A stretch of 64,000 nt of DNA from Novosphingobium sp. KA1. GTDB taxonomy: Bacteria > Pseudomonadota > Alphaproteobacteria > Sphingomonadales > Sphingomonadaceae. The notes under the pieces are model-generated. The model did no database searches, was not told the origin of the DNA, and saw nothing but the letters and a program-made list of their open reading frames with translations. The position numbers and the translations under genes are program-made. Where the stretch lies: positions 2,443,001-2,507,000 of the forward strand of contig NZ_CP021247.1 in NCBI RefSeq assembly GCF_017309955.1, given 5' to 3'. This document shows, piece by piece, positions 8,529 through 21,882 of this stretch. Position 1 is the first letter of the stretch, and each line of letters begins with the position of its first letter.

Positions 8529-8676
8529 AGGGGTTTCGTTCCGGGTTCCGCCACCGCAACTGCATCTTCTGGCTAGGTGTTTGGTCCCAGCATGTGATCG
8601 GCTGAACGATAAAGCCCTCGGGCTTTGATTTCCAGAGTTGTTCGATGGCCTCGTAAGGCGTCCTGAACTTCAGAGC
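8529..8676 (-). pseudogene. IS481-type transposase C-terminal relic
   Basis: The translated minus strand from about 8676 reads LKFRTPYEAIEQLWKSKPEGF, the C-terminal signature of IS481/IS3-like DDE transposases (TPYE..W..PE.F). The family ending HHMxGxNT is found as DHMLGPNT in a different frame, ending at the stop 8573-8575, so a frameshift lies around the KPEGF/DHM junction. Downstream the sequence TGTAGGGGTTTCG (plus strand from 8529) may be the element terminus. The upstream catalytic part is missing; the frame is fused to an IS110 remnant. Confidence 0.6.
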
Positions 8677-8979
8677 GACATTCTTGGCATACCGCGCATT
8701 CACGCGGATGACGTGGAAACCATGCTCCTCCAACACTTCGAACGCTGGGATCCATTAGGCGGCGGTAGATTCCATCGCCAGGCTTGTGACGCAGCACGCT
8801 TTGAACCAGCGCGCCATATCATGCAGGTCACCGGTGAATGTGTTGAATGCGCGTACGGGCCGATCATCGGCGCCGGGATTGACCGCTGCCATGTCCAGGG
8901 GGGATCCGATATCGATCGTCGCCGCGCCCGGCACAATCATCGGCATATCGCCGACTTTCGCCGCTTTTTATCTACTCAT
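8677..8979 (-). pseudogene. IS110-family transposase N-terminal relic with two nonsense codons
   Basis: From ATG 8979, preceded by GGAGGAGATGAGGA, the minus strand encodes the N-terminus of an IS110-type DEDD transposase: IVPGAATIDIGS, VRAFNTFTGDLHDMARWF, AMESTAA-stop-WIPAFEVLEEHGFHVIRVNARYAKNV. Codon 4 (8968-8970) is TAA, and a second TAA (8755-8757) replaces the tyrosine of the usual MESTGVYWIP motif. Homology stops at about 8677, where the IS481 remnant begins, so the RuvC-like catalytic domain and the Ser C-terminal domain are gone. Non-functional. Confidence 0.72.
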
Positions 8980-9097
8980 TCCTCATCTCCTCCAGAATGG
9001 GGGGCATGGGCGATGCAAACCGTCATTTTCCTAATCGGGATCACCGCTGTGCGGCGCCACCACTCTCAAGTGCGTAACTGCTCACAGACTACGTTTT

Positions 9098-9445
9098 TTA
9101 ACGGGGTATCATGCCACCAATATGCGAACGGCCGCAGCCCTCCTGGTGAGCCGCATAGCACGGCCCGTTTCTCGCGCGCGCAGGCGGGCTAAACCCGCGA
9201 CCGTTTTTTAGAATGTCGCGCTCCTCGGTCGTCCGGGCAAGCTCGCGCTTCAACTGATGGATCTCGGCATCCTTGCAGGCATCGCCAGACACCACCTTCG
9301 CCAGTTGCCGCTTCCAAGCGCACAGTGAATGCTGACTGACGCCGCGCCGCGCGGATACCTCCGCTACCGGATACCGACGTTCGGTGATCTGGGCCACCGC
9401 ATCACGCTTGAACTCATCGCTGAAATTAGGCTCCCCTTCGTCGTC
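9098..9445 (-). pseudogene. IS3-family OrfA transposase remnant
   Basis: The minus strand encodes FKRDAVAQITERRYPVAEVSARRGVSQHSLCAWKRQLAKV, the helix-turn-helix of IS3-type OrfA (HTH_Tnp_1), then a leucine-zipper-like IHQLKRELARTTEERDILK. The homology breaks at the A-rich frameshift site (AAAAAAC) and no OrfB (DDE domain) follows, so the element is truncated. No methionine codon exists where the OrfA start should be. The left terminal repeat is still recognisable at 9471-9497. Confidence 0.78.
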
Positions 9446-9470
9446 TCCAGCCCTTAAAATTAGGATAGAA

Positions 9471-9497
9471 GGCGTCCAGAAATCTAGGGGCTACTCA
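9471..9497 (-). repeat. left terminal inverted repeat of the IS3-family remnant
   Basis: Read on the minus strand it starts TGAGTAGCCCCTAG and continues to GGACGCC, matching the TGA..GCCCC pattern at the ends of IS407/IS51-group IS3 elements, and lies directly upstream of the OrfA remnant. The matching right end was not found. Confidence 0.55.
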
Positions 9498-9507
9498 TTT
9501 TGAACCG

Positions 9508-9543
9508 AAAAAGGCCGGTGGCGCTTCTGCGCCACCGGCCTTT
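9508..9543 (-). terminator. intrinsic terminator of the lpd transcript
   Basis: A perfect 15-bp stem (AAAGGCCGGTGGCGC at 9510-9524 and its complement at 9529-9543) with a four-base loop; on the minus strand it ends in TTTTTCGG, 27 bases after the lpdA stop. The plus-strand flank is also T-containing, so it could act in both directions. Confidence 0.88.
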
Positions 9544-9569
9544 GCTTGCCTTCTGGGAAGGGCCGCCGA

Positions 9570-10967
9570 TCAGATGTGGATCGGCTTGCCGGTGACGGCC
9601 ATGGCCGCTTCCTTGATCGCTTCCGAGTGGGTCGGGTGCGCGTGGCAGGTGTAGGCGATGTCTTCCGAGGTCGCGCCGAATTCCATGGCCTGCGCAGCCT
9701 GGGCGATCATCGTGCCCGCCACCGAGGCGATACACCACACGCCGAGCACGCGGTCGGTTTCAGCGTCGGCGATCACCTTCACGAAGCCATCGGGCTCGTG
9801 GTTGGTCTTGGCGCGCGAGTTGGCGAGCATCGGGAACTTGCCGACCTTCACGCCGCCGCGAGCCTTGGCGGCTTCTTCGGTCAGGCCCACGCCGGCGATT
9901 TCGGGCTGCGTGTAGACCACGCCCGGGATCACGTCGTGGTTTACGATGCCGGTCAGGCCCGCGATGTTCTCGGCCACGGCGATGCCTTCGTCTTCGGCCT
10001 TGTGCGCGAGCATCGGGCCGGGGATCACGTCGCCGATAGCCCATACGCCGGACACCTTGGTGCCGAAGTCGTGGTCGGTCTCGATCTGGCCGCGCTGGTT
10101 GAGTTCGAGGCCGATGTTCGCGAGGCCGAGGCCGTCGGTGTTCGGCTTGCGGCCGATGGCGACGAGCACGACGTCCGCGTCGATCACTTCGGCAGCGCCG
10201 CCGGCGGCGGGCTCGACAGTGACCTTGGCAGCCTTGCCTTCAACCGCAACGCCGGTGACCTTGGTCGAAAGCTTGAGCGTCATACCCTGCTTCTTGAAGA
10301 TCTTGGCGGCTTCCTTGCGGACGTCGAGGTCCATGCCGGGGAGCAACTGGTCGAGGAATTCGACAACGGTGACTTCCGCGCCGAGACGGCGCCAGACCGA
10401 ACCGAGTTCGAGGCCGATCACGCCGCCGCCGATGACGACCATCTTCTTCGGGACGGAGGCCAGTTCCAGCGCGCCGGTCGAGTCCACGACCACGCCGCCG
10501 GCGTTGTCGATCTCGACGCCCGGAAGCGGGGTGACCGAGGAACCGGTGGCGATCACGATGTTCTTGGCGGTGACGGTCTTGCCGGCAACCTCAACGCTAT
10601 GCGCGTCCTTGAACTGGGCGAAGCCCTTTAGCCAGTCGATCTTGTTCTTCTTGAACAGGAACTCGATGCCGCCGGTCAGGCCCTTCACGGCGTCCTTGCG
10701 CTGGCCCTGCATGGTGTCGAGGTCAAGCTCGGGGGTCACCTTGATGCCCATCGCCGCCATCGCGCCGCCCTTGGCCGCGTCGAAGTATTCCGAAGCGTGG
10801 AGCAGCGCCTTCGAGGGGATGCAGCCGACGTTGAGGCAGGTTCCGCCCAGCGTCTCGCGGCCTTCGGCGCAAGCGGTCTTCAGACCAAGCTGCGCGGCGC
10901 GGATCGCTGCGACATAGCCGCCAGGGCCGGCACCGATGACAAGGACGTCGTAATCGTAATCAGCCAT
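9570..10967 (-). CDS. lpdA: dihydrolipoyl dehydrogenase (E3)
   Basis: The 465-residue FAD/NAD enzyme that reoxidises dihydrolipoamide of 2-oxoacid dehydrogenases. Visible are the FAD-binding GAGPGGYVAAIRAAQLG, the redox disulfide GGTCLNVGCIPSKALLH, the NAD-binding GGGVIGLELGSVW, the second FAD motif WAIGDVIPGPMLAHKAEDEG and the C-terminal His-Glu pair in HAHPTHSEAIKE. It is the last gene of the minus-strand sucA-sucB-lpd block, 115 bp after sucB, and so most likely serves the 2-oxoglutarate dehydrogenase complex. A terminator lies between sucB and lpdA, which suggests partial uncoupling. Confidence 0.97.
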   Translation of the reverse strand: MADYDYDVLVIGAGPGGYVAAIRAAQLGLKTACAEGRETLGGTCLNVGCIPSKALLHASEYFDAAKGGAMAAMGIKVTPELDLDTMQGQRKDAVKGLTGGIEFLFKKNKIDWLKGFAQFKDAHSVEVAGKTVTAKNIVIATGSSVTPLPGVEIDNAGGVVVDSTGALELASVPKKMVVIGGGVIGLELGSVWRRLGAEVTVVEFLDQLLPGMDLDVRKEAAKIFKKQGMTLKLSTKVTGVAVEGKAAKVTVEPAAGGAAEVIDADVVLVAIGRKPNTDGLGLANIGLELNQRGQIETDHDFGTKVSGVWAIGDVIPGPMLAHKAEDEGIAVAENIAGLTGIVNHDVIPGVVYTQPEIAGVGLTEEAAKARGGVKVGKFPMLANSRAKTNHEPDGFVKVIADAETDRVLGVWCIASVAGTMIAQAAQAMEFGATSEDIAYTCHAHPTHSEAIKEAAMAVTGKPIHI

Positions 10968-11039
10968 TGTTCAGGCCTCCGTACGCTCGTGCTTCGCACT
11001 AATCGCAACGAGCGGAAAATAGTCATTGGATCTCACGTG

Positions 11040-11074
11040 AAAACCCCGCCCGACCAAGATCGGTGCGGACGGGG
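11040..11074 (-). terminator. intrinsic terminator between sucB and lpdA
   Basis: On the minus strand, CCCCGTCCG..ACC pairs with GGTCGGGCGGGG (one bulged C) and is followed by TTTTC. It starts about 8 bases after the sucB stop; lpdA downstream may be read by readthrough or from its own promoter. Confidence 0.75.
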
Positions 11075-11082
11075 CATTCGGA

Positions 11083-12312
11083 TCAGAGGTCGATGAGGAG
11101 ACGGGTGGGATCCTCGATCGCTTCCTTGATGGTCTTCAGCGCGGTAACGGCTTCGCGACCGTCGATGATGCGGTGGTCGTAGGACAGCGCGATGTACATC
11201 ATCGGGCGGATCACGATCTCGCCGTTACGCACGACCGGGCGGTCCTCGATGCGGTGCAGACCGAGCACGGCCGACTGCGGGGGGTTGATGATGGGGGTCG
11301 ACATCAGGCCGCCGAACACGCCGCCGTTCGAGATGGTGAAGGTACCACCGGCCATGTCGGCCATGGTCATGGTGCCTTCCTTGGCCTTCTTGCCGAATTC
11401 GGCAATGGCCTTCTCGATGCCGGCGAAGCCCAGCTTGTCGCAGTCCTTCACGACCGGAACGACGAGGCCGTTGGGGGCCGAGACGGCGATCGAGATGTCG
11501 ACGTAGTCGTGGTAGACGATCTCGTCACCGTCGATCTGTGCGTTGACGGCCGGGATGTCCTTGAGGGCGAGGACCGAAGCCTTGGCGAAGAACGACATGA
11601 AGCCGAGCTTGATGCCGTGCTTCTTCTGGAACACGTCCTTGTACTTCTCGCGCGCTTCGATGACGGCCGACATGTCGACGTCGTTGAAGGTGGTGAGAAG
11701 CGCGGCGTTGTCCTGTGCGGACTTCAGGCGCTTGGCGATGGTCTGGCGCAGACGCGTCATCTTGACGCGCTCTTCGTTGCGCGCAGCCGGAGCAGCGGCA
11801 GCCGAAGCAGCGACAGGGGCCGAAGCCGGCTTGTTCTTGGCCGCTTCAAGGACGTCGTCCTTGGTGATGCGGCCGTCCTTGCCGGTGCCCTTGATGGTGG
11901 CGGGGTCGATGCCATGCTCAAGGATCGCGCGGCGCACCGCCGGCGACAGAACCGAGGAACCGGCCGAAGCGTCGTCCGCGGCAGGAGCCGGGGCGGGCGC
12001 GACGGCAGCGGCAGCCGGGGCCGGAGCAGGGGCGGCAGCAGCCGGAGCGGCTGCGGGGGCAGCAGCGGCGCCCGAGCCTGCTTCGATCGTGGCGATCAGC
12101 GCGCCGACGACGACGGTGTCGCCTTCCTTGGCAAGCTGCTGTCCCATGACGCCGGCGTGCGGCGCCATGACGTCGATGGCGACCTTGTCGGTCTCGAGGC
12201 TGGCGATGGGCTCGTCAGCGGCAACCGGCTCGCCGGGCTGCTTCAGCCACTGGCCGATGGTGGCCTCGGCGACGGATTCCCCGAGGACGGGGACCTTGAC
12301 TTCGGTGGTCAT
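11083..12312 (-). CDS. sucB: 2-oxoglutarate dehydrogenase E2, dihydrolipoyl succinyltransferase
   Basis: 409 residues. Order of domains: lipoyl domain (about 1-78) with the lipoylated lysine in ETDKVAIDV; an Ala/Pro-rich flexible linker (about 80-115); the peripheral subunit-binding domain ([29 protein letters not shown]); and the acyltransferase core ending in [13 protein letters not shown], which supplies the catalytic His and Asp. The linker's GCAGCC-like repetition gives strong local base bias. Starts 8 bp after sucA, so the two are translated from one mRNA. Core protein of the complex in the TCA cycle. Confidence 0.97.
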   Translation of the reverse strand: MTTEVKVPVLGESVAEATIGQWLKQPGEPVAADEPIASLETDKVAIDVMAPHAGVMGQQLAKEGDTVVVGALIATIEAGSGAAAAPAAAPAAAAPAPAPAAAAVAPAPAPAADDASAGSSVLSPAVRRAILEHGIDPATIKGTGKDGRITKDDVLEAAKNKPASAPVAASAAAAPAARNEERVKMTRLRQTIAKRLKSAQDNAALLTTFNDVDMSAVIEAREKYKDVFQKKHGIKLGFMSFFAKASVLALKDIPAVNAQIDGDEIVYHDYVDISIAVSAPNGLVVPVVKDCDKLGFAGIEKAIAEFGKKAKEGTMTMADMAGGTFTISNGGVFGGLMSTPIINPPQSAVLGLHRIEDRPVVRNGEIVIRPMMYIALSYDHRIIDGREAVTALKTIKEAIEDPTRLLIDL

Positions 12313-12320
12313 GATTTATC

Positions 12321-15173
<2,853 letters not shown>

Positions 15174-15311
15174 GGGAATCACCTTCATGTGGCGTCGGGA
15201 GGGGATTCCCGGCGCTACCGAGCATAATCTGCGCGAAGCCGGCTTTCGGGGAGGAAAGTCCCGTGTCTTCGCAAATCATCCGGCGTCTTGATCACGCCGG
15301 TACTTTATAGA

Positions 15312-15341
15312 CCCGTGGCGACGGAAAACCGCCGCCACGGG
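15312..15341 (-). other. hairpin in the sucD-sucA gap
   Basis: CCCGTGGCG (15312-15320) pairs with CGCCACGGG (15333-15341). No T-run follows on the minus strand, so it may stabilise or process the mRNA rather than terminate it. Confidence 0.35.
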
Positions 15342-15351
15342 CAAAACTGAC

Positions 15352-16242
15352 TTACGCCAGTTCCTTGAGAACCTCGACCAGCGTCTCGCCAAGCAGCGAG
15401 GGCGAGGGGGAGACGCGGATGCCCGCTTCTTCCATCGCCGCGATCTTGTCCTCGGCGCCGCCCTGGCCGCCCGACACGATCGCGCCGGCGTGGCCCATGC
15501 GACGGCCCGGAGGAGCCGTACGACCGGCGATGAAGCCGACCATCGGCTTCTTGCGGCCGCGCTTGGCTTCGTCCTTGAGGAACTGAGCCGCTTCTTCTTC
15601 GGCGCTGCCGCCGATTTCGCCGATCATGATGATCGACTTGGTCGCTTCGTCGGCCAGGAACAGTTCCAGGACGTCGATGAAGTTGGTGCCGTTGACCGGG
15701 TCACCGCCGATGCCGACGGCCGTGGTCTGGCCCAGGCCCGCGTTGGTGGTCTGGAACACGGCTTCATAGGTAAGCGTACCCGAGCGCGAGACAACGCCGA
15801 CCGAACCCTTGGAGAAGATGCTGCCGGGCATGATGCCGATCTTGCATTCGCCAGGGGTCAGGACGCCGGGGCAGTTCGGACCGATCAGGCGCGACTTCGA
15901 GCCCGAAAGGGCGCGCTTCACGCGGACCATGTCGAGAACCGGAACGCCTTCGGTGATCGCGACGATCAGTTCCATCTCGGCGTCGATCGCTTCGAGGATG
16001 GCGTCGGCGCAGCCTGCGGGCGGAACGTAGATGCACGAAGCCGTCGCACCGGTAGCCGCCTTGGCTTCGGCAACGGTGTCGTACTGGGGCAGGTTGAGGT
16101 GGCTGGTGCCGCCCTTGCCGGGGGTGACGCCGGCAACCATCTGGGTGCCATAGGCCAGCGCCGCTTCGGTGTGGAAGCTGCCGGTCTTGCCGGTCATACC
16201 CTGGGTAATGACCTTGGTATTCTTGTCGACGAGAATGGACAT
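15352..16242 (-). CDS. sucD: succinyl-CoA synthetase (ADP-forming) subunit alpha
   Basis: 296 residues; begins [21 protein letters not shown] with the CoA-binding Rossmann domain, has [20 protein letters not shown] in the middle and the phosphohistidine loop [20 protein letters not shown] near residue 250. SucD and SucC convert succinyl-CoA to succinate with ATP or GTP synthesis. The partner beta-subunit gene sucC, which usually precedes sucD, is not present between mdh and sucD or elsewhere in the window. SD sequence AGGATCACC lies before the ATG on the minus strand. Confidence 0.97.
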   Translation of the reverse strand: MSILVDKNTKVITQGMTGKTGSFHTEAALAYGTQMVAGVTPGKGGTSHLNLPQYDTVAEAKAATGATASCIYVPPAGCADAILEAIDAEMELIVAITEGVPVLDMVRVKRALSGSKSRLIGPNCPGVLTPGECKIGIMPGSIFSKGSVGVVSRSGTLTYEAVFQTTNAGLGQTTAVGIGGDPVNGTNFIDVLELFLADEATKSIIMIGEIGGSAEEEAAQFLKDEAKRGRKKPMVGFIAGRTAPPGRRMGHAGAIVSGGQGGAEDKIAAMEEAGIRVSPSPSLLGETLVEVLKELA

Positions 16243-16360
16243 AGGGTGATCCTAATTCCTGTTCCTGGGGTGGGCCGATTCCGGCTTGGTATGCGCCATG
16301 GCGTAAATTCCGCGAAGTGCAACCGCCCAAGTGGTAAAATCAACGGCCCAGATAGGCCAG

Positions 16361-16407
16361 AGCCCCGCCAGCCCCCTCGAAACGTGTCGTCGGGGGCTGG
16401 CGGGGCT
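16361..16407 (-). other. very stable 16-bp hairpin between mdh and sucD
   Basis: AGCCCCGCCAGCCCCC (16361-16376) is perfectly complementary to 16392-16407 with a 15-nt loop. It starts 12 bases after the mdh stop. No T-run follows in the direction of transcription (minus strand); ATTTTC follows only on the plus strand. Likely an mRNA 3'-end stabiliser or processing barrier, or a weak terminator. Confidence 0.55.
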
Positions 16408-16418
16408 GGATTTTCGGA

Positions 16419-17845
<1,427 letters not shown>

Positions 17846-18241
17846 TCAGCCGTTGCGGGCGATACGGCGCACCAGCGCGTCGGCCATGCGGCGATCGAGT
17901 TGACGGCAGATCGCGATCCACCAGTCGCAGCCCTGCATGTCGCCGGAGAGCCTGGCGGCTTCGGCATTGGCGCGGGCGTGGCTCGCGGCAGCGAGGCCGT
18001 AAGCCGCGAAGTGGCGCAGGGCCTCGGTCAACATGCGCTCGTCATGGCCGTTCTGGTTGGCGGCTGAGGGCAGGACCGGACCTGAGATGAAGCTGCTAGA
18101 CCTGCGCGTGGAGTCCCGGCGACTGCGTGGCTGCGGCGGTTCCCGATTGTCGTTCACCGCATCGAGCGGGGCGGAGGGGCAGAGCGCGCGCATGATCACC
18201 GGCGTCGTTCCGCCTCGTGCAGCGGAAAAGCGGATGGTCAT
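17846..18241 (-). CDS. conserved small protein of unknown function
   Basis: 131 residues from ATG 18241 (MTIRFSAARGG), preceded at a suitable distance by AAAAGGG; a longer start at 18334 exists. The N-terminal half is Pro/Arg/Ser-rich and probably disordered, while the C-terminal half (LTEALRHFAAYGLAAASHARANAEAARLSGDMQGCDWWIAICRQLDRRMADALVRR) is a helical, Ala-rich segment with a conserved-looking CDWW. I do not recognise a named domain; the general look resembles sphingomonad-restricted hypothetical proteins. It lies 123 bp downstream of the cell wall hydrolase gene on the same strand. Confidence 0.6.
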   Translation of the reverse strand: MTIRFSAARGGTTPVIMRALCPSAPLDAVNDNREPPQPRSRRDSTRRSSSFISGPVLPSAANQNGHDERMLTEALRHFAAYGLAAASHARANAEAARLSGDMQGCDWWIAICRQLDRRMADALVRRIARNG

Positions 18242-18364
18242 CGTTGCAGGCCCTTTTGTCGTTGCCGGGGGAGTTCTTCCTGCCACGACGGGGGCTAAGT
18301 CTTCGTGAGAGGCTATGGTTTCCAAAGCGTTCATGACGCTCGAAAACGCGCTCCGCTGCGGGGT

Positions 18365-19531
18365 TCAGGTGCCCGGTGTCGCTATCCATTTGCCCGAATT
18401 GGCATACTCCGGGCGAATGCCTTGGGCCTCGGGCAGCCCCTGCGCTTGATAGAGTGTATCGCCGCCACGTGTGCGCACGGCATCTGCATAACGCGGGGAG
18501 GGAGTGGTGGCATGGGCCTGAACACTGTCGCTGGTGGCGGTGCGAACTGCCGGAGCGGCGACCTCGGGCGCGGCGAAGGCGCGTTGCAGGGCGACTGGAT
18601 CGAGCGCAGCGTCGGCCATTGCAGACGCCGCCGAAAGGTCGCGTGGGTGCGGGGCGGCGATCGGTTCACCGCCGAGATAGGCGAGGCGGAAGGATGTGGG
18701 CGTACCGGCGCCGCCTTCGAACCGGTAGAACCGGTGCGCGCCGATGGTCGTCACGAAGTGCAGGCTTGGCGCCCAGTAAGGGTTGACCTGGATCGTGTGG
18801 TAATGTGTCGCGAGACCGACGGGGGCGTAGACTTCGCCTGCGAGCGCTGCGCGGGCGACCGCAGCGGCGCGGTCCCAGAAGAAGCGCTGCGGCGCACGGG
18901 CCAGCGCGCCATCGCAGGCGAAAGTGAACTGGCAGCCGGTCGGCCGTTCCGAACCTTCGAAAACGACGCCGCAGACGGTCTTGGGATAGGCCGGGTGCGC
19001 AAGGCGATTGAGCACGACTTGCGCCACCGCACGCTGGCCGGCATCGGGCTCGGTGGCGGCCTCGTAATAGATCGCCATGGTCAGGCACTGCTGCGCCCGT
19101 GCCCGGTCGAGGGTTGAGCCAGCCATGCGGAACGGGCGGGCGACGGGGGCGGCGGGATCGAGCAGGTTCTGGTCAACGCCGTTACCGTTGGTTGTCAGTA
19201 GGGCCGGATCGGGCTGGAGATAATAGAAGGCTGAGCCGGGAAAACTCTCGCCGCGCTGTTCGAACGGCATCGGGAGGACGGCCTGCTCTGCCGTCTGGGC
19301 ATTGCCGATGGTGAAGCGCTCCCAACTGCCGGGCTCGGCAAAGGCGGGCAGGGCCACGGCGGCGAGTGCGCTGGCGCCAAGGGCCCAGCGTCGCCGCATC
19401 CGTCGCCGCACATGGCGCTGGCCGCCGCGCACGAACCGTCCGCCGAAATCGCGCGGGCGCAGTTCCGGTTCGGCAGGTGCGGTAAAGGCGGCGAAATCGG
19501 TCAACAAAAGATCCCGGGCAGTGAGGCGCAC
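18365..19531 (-). CDS. SleB-type cell wall hydrolase
   Basis: 388 residues. An Arg-rich cytoplasmic N-terminus (about 1-47) is followed by one hydrophobic segment (WALGASALAAVALPAFA) that acts as anchor or signal. The Hydrolase_2 (SleB) domain begins at CLTMAIYYEAATEPDAGQRAVAQVVLNRL, with the family glutamate in YYEA, and continues through CGVVFEG, GCQFTFACDG and THYHTIQVNPYWA. Members cleave peptidoglycan as lytic enzymes. The C-terminal 100 residues are low-complexity. It is divergent from the btu operon. Very likely periplasmic; the exact bond cleaved is not known. Confidence 0.85.
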   Translation of the reverse strand: MRLTARDLLLTDFAAFTAPAEPELRPRDFGGRFVRGGQRHVRRRMRRRWALGASALAAVALPAFAEPGSWERFTIGNAQTAEQAVLPMPFEQRGESFPGSAFYYLQPDPALLTTNGNGVDQNLLDPAAPVARPFRMAGSTLDRARAQQCLTMAIYYEAATEPDAGQRAVAQVVLNRLAHPAYPKTVCGVVFEGSERPTGCQFTFACDGALARAPQRFFWDRAAAVARAALAGEVYAPVGLATHYHTIQVNPYWAPSLHFVTTIGAHRFYRFEGGAGTPTSFRLAYLGGEPIAAPHPRDLSAASAMADAALDPVALQRAFAAPEVAAPAVRTATSDSVQAHATTPSPRYADAVRTRGGDTLYQAQGLPEAQGIRPEYANSGKWIATPGT

Positions 19532-19699
19532 AGCGCCTAGCGCAAAGGAGCAGGCCGCGCATCCACGCGCTCAAGGCTGTCCCGAAGCGGTACGCTATCC
19601 TCGCAAATGATGAAGGAGTGGCGAACAAGTCACTCGGGAGCGATGACATGCAGGTGGACTCGCCCGTTCGCTTGCCAAGCTGCGGGCAGCCCTTTATCG

Positions 19700-19885
19700 G
19701 CGCAGGAGACGTCACGGGCGTCCGCGAGCGCGGGCCCAGAGGGAAATTCGGCCGAGCCGATGCTGTCCCCGCAACTGTGACCGGGGAGTGTTCTGCCCAG
19801 AGTGCCACTGGAGATCCGGGAAACCGGAAAGCCGGGAAGGCGGGCGGCGCGTGACGATCCGGGAGCCAGGAGACCTGCCCATGAC
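19700..19885 (+). promoter_or_regulatory. cobalamin (B12) riboswitch
   Basis: The conserved parts of the cobalamin aptamer occur in order: CCCCGCAACTGTGA (around 19768-19781), GTGCCACTGG (19802-19811), GGGAAGGCG (around 19834), and the B12 box AGCCAGGAGACCTGCC (19864-19879). It precedes the TonB receptor gene btuB by about 120 bases. Binding of adenosyl- or other cobalamin normally represses downstream expression. Confidence 0.93.
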
Positions 19886-19999
19886 GGTCGTTCCGCAACG
19901 GGGCGGGGTGTCCCCCTTGCAGCGAGACGCGCGCGGGCATGAGGTGCCGCGCGGGCCTCCGCCATGAGCGGCATCGCGTTCAGGTTGGAGGAACCACAA

Positions 20000-21823
20000 G
20001 TGAAGTACCTGTTTCTGCTCGGCGCGGCGCCGTTCGTCGCTGCCGCCCCCGCTTATGCCGACGACATTGCAAACGATACCATAGTCGTCACCGCCACCCG
20101 CACCGAAACCCCGGTCAGCGAGATTGGCCAGTCGGTCTCGGTCATTACCCGCGAGGATATCGAGCGCACCCAGGCCGTGGCCGCCACCGATGTGCTGGCA
20201 CGCCTTCCGGGCGTTTCGGTCTCGCAGTCTGGCGGTTTCGGCCAGCCCGCGAGCCTGTTTATCCGCGGCGCCGAAAACGCGCAGAGCCTTGTGCTGATCG
20301 ATGGCGTGCGCATCAACGATCCGGGCGATGTCGGCGGCGGTTTCGACTTCGGCTCGCTGACCGTTGGCCAGTTCGACCGCATCGAAGTGGTGCGCGGCTC
20401 GTCGGGCGTGCTGTGGGGCAGCCGCGCCATCGGCGGCGTTATCAACCTCATCACCGCGCGTCCGAGCGACCAGTGGCAAGTGCGCGGGAACGCCGAGTAC
20501 GGCTGGCGCGACCAGAAGCAGCTCGGCGCATCGGCAGCGGGCAAGCTCGGTCCGGTCGGCCTGACGCTGGGCGGCAACTGGCTCAAGGGTGATGGCTATT
20601 CGGCCTTCGACGAGCGTCTTGGCGGCAAGGAAAAGGACGGCTTCGAAAGCAAGAGCGCAAATGCCCGCGCCGAAGTGGAACTGGTGGGCGGCCTCACCGC
20701 CGATGCCGGGACGTACTGGACCAAGGCCAATTACGACTACGACAACACCGGGGCCGATGCGCTGAACCTGGGCATGAAGCGCGATACGGTCGGCTACGCA
20801 AACCTGCGCTACAAGGGCCTCGACGGGCGCCTGACTGCCCGGCTTGGTTACGGTCTCACCGACACGCGGCGTATCTCGGACGATGCAGTCTACGGTCCCT
20901 ACACCACCAATGGCCGCGCCGATCGCTTCGAAGGTCAGGTCGCTTTCGCTCCGATCGATCTCGCCAGCATCCAGATCGGCGCCGAGACCGAGAAGCAGAA
21001 GTTCTCTGACAACTACGGTTCGAAGGATTCGACCTCGATCGACAGTGTCTACGGCATGCTGACGGTTCACCCGTTGACCGGGCTGACGCTGAACGGCGGC
21101 TTGCGTTACGACGACAATTCGGACTTCGGCCACAAGACCACGTTCTCGGCCAATGGCGCCTGGGCGATCGGTTCGGGCAACGATGCCCCGATCCTGCGCG
21201 CCAGCTACGGGGAGGGCTTCAAGGCGCCATCGCTCTATCAGCTCTACACCAATGGCGGATATCGCGAGCTTTCGCCTGAAACCTCGAAGGCTTGGGATGC
21301 TGGCGTTGAACTGCCGTTCGCCGAAGGGCAGGGGCGCTTCACGGTTACGTACTTCGACCGCAAGACGAAGAACCTGATCGACTACGATTATGCCGAGTGG
21401 AACTACTATAACGTCGGCCGCGCGCGGGCGCAGGGCGTTGAGCTCGGTATGCAGGTGAGCGATTGGCAGGGCTTCGACGTCAACCTGTCCTACACATACC
21501 TCGATGCCGAGAACCGAGACACCGGGGCGCAACTGGCGCGCCGCCCGAAGAACAACTTCTACGCCAGCCTCGACCGCTTGATTGCCGAGCGGTTCCGTTT
21601 AGGCGCGGACCTGCGTGTGGGCGGCGGGCGCTATGATGATGTCGCGAACCAATACTGGCTGGCTGGCCACGTGCTGGTGGGCCTGCGGGGGACGGTCGCG
21701 GTGAACGATCACCTTGAGGTCTACGGCCGCGTCGAGAACCTGTTTGACGAGCACTACGAAGTGGTGCGGACGTACGGTACCGCAGGGCGCGCTGCCTATG
21801 CGGGGGTCCGGGTGAAGATGTGA
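20000..21823 (+). CDS. btuB: TonB-dependent vitamin B12 outer membrane receptor
   Basis: 607 residues from GTG 20000, seven bases after GGAGGA; a longer start at 19964 is less likely because the signal peptide MKYLFLLGAAPFVAAAPAYA then begins correctly. The TonB box DTIVVTATRTETP follows, then the plug domain (VLARLPGVSVSQSGG, SLFIRGAENAQSLVLIDGVRIND) and a 22-strand barrel ending in aromatic-rich strands and GRAAYAGVRVKM. The B12 riboswitch upstream and the BtuF/C/D genes downstream support cobalamin as substrate. Expected to act with TonB-ExbBD encoded elsewhere. Confidence 0.95.
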   Translation: MKYLFLLGAAPFVAAAPAYADDIANDTIVVTATRTETPVSEIGQSVSVITREDIERTQAVAATDVLARLPGVSVSQSGGFGQPASLFIRGAENAQSLVLIDGVRINDPGDVGGGFDFGSLTVGQFDRIEVVRGSSGVLWGSRAIGGVINLITARPSDQWQVRGNAEYGWRDQKQLGASAAGKLGPVGLTLGGNWLKGDGYSAFDERLGGKEKDGFESKSANARAEVELVGGLTADAGTYWTKANYDYDNTGADALNLGMKRDTVGYANLRYKGLDGRLTARLGYGLTDTRRISDDAVYGPYTTNGRADRFEGQVAFAPIDLASIQIGAETEKQKFSDNYGSKDSTSIDSVYGMLTVHPLTGLTLNGGLRYDDNSDFGHKTTFSANGAWAIGSGNDAPILRASYGEGFKAPSLYQLYTNGGYRELSPETSKAWDAGVELPFAEGQGRFTVTYFDRKTKNLIDYDYAEWNYYNVGRARAQGVELGMQVSDWQGFDVNLSYTYLDAENRDTGAQLARRPKNNFYASLDRLIAERFRLGADLRVGGGRYDDVANQYWLAGHVLVGLRGTVAVNDHLEVYGRVENLFDEHYEVVRTYGTAGRAAYAGVRVKM

Positions 21824-21882
21824 CCGACGCGCTTTCCCCTGGTTTACCGAGCCCTGCTCCCCCGGACCAGGAGGGAAAGCGC

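Noticed and set aside
8638-9192. Plus-strand 184-residue frame across the IS110 and IS481 remnants
   Set aside because: Antisense of identifiable transposase fragments.
19712-21532. Minus-strand frame opposite the riboswitch and btuB
   Set aside because: Covers the B12 riboswitch and a TonB receptor with clear sense features; a shadow.
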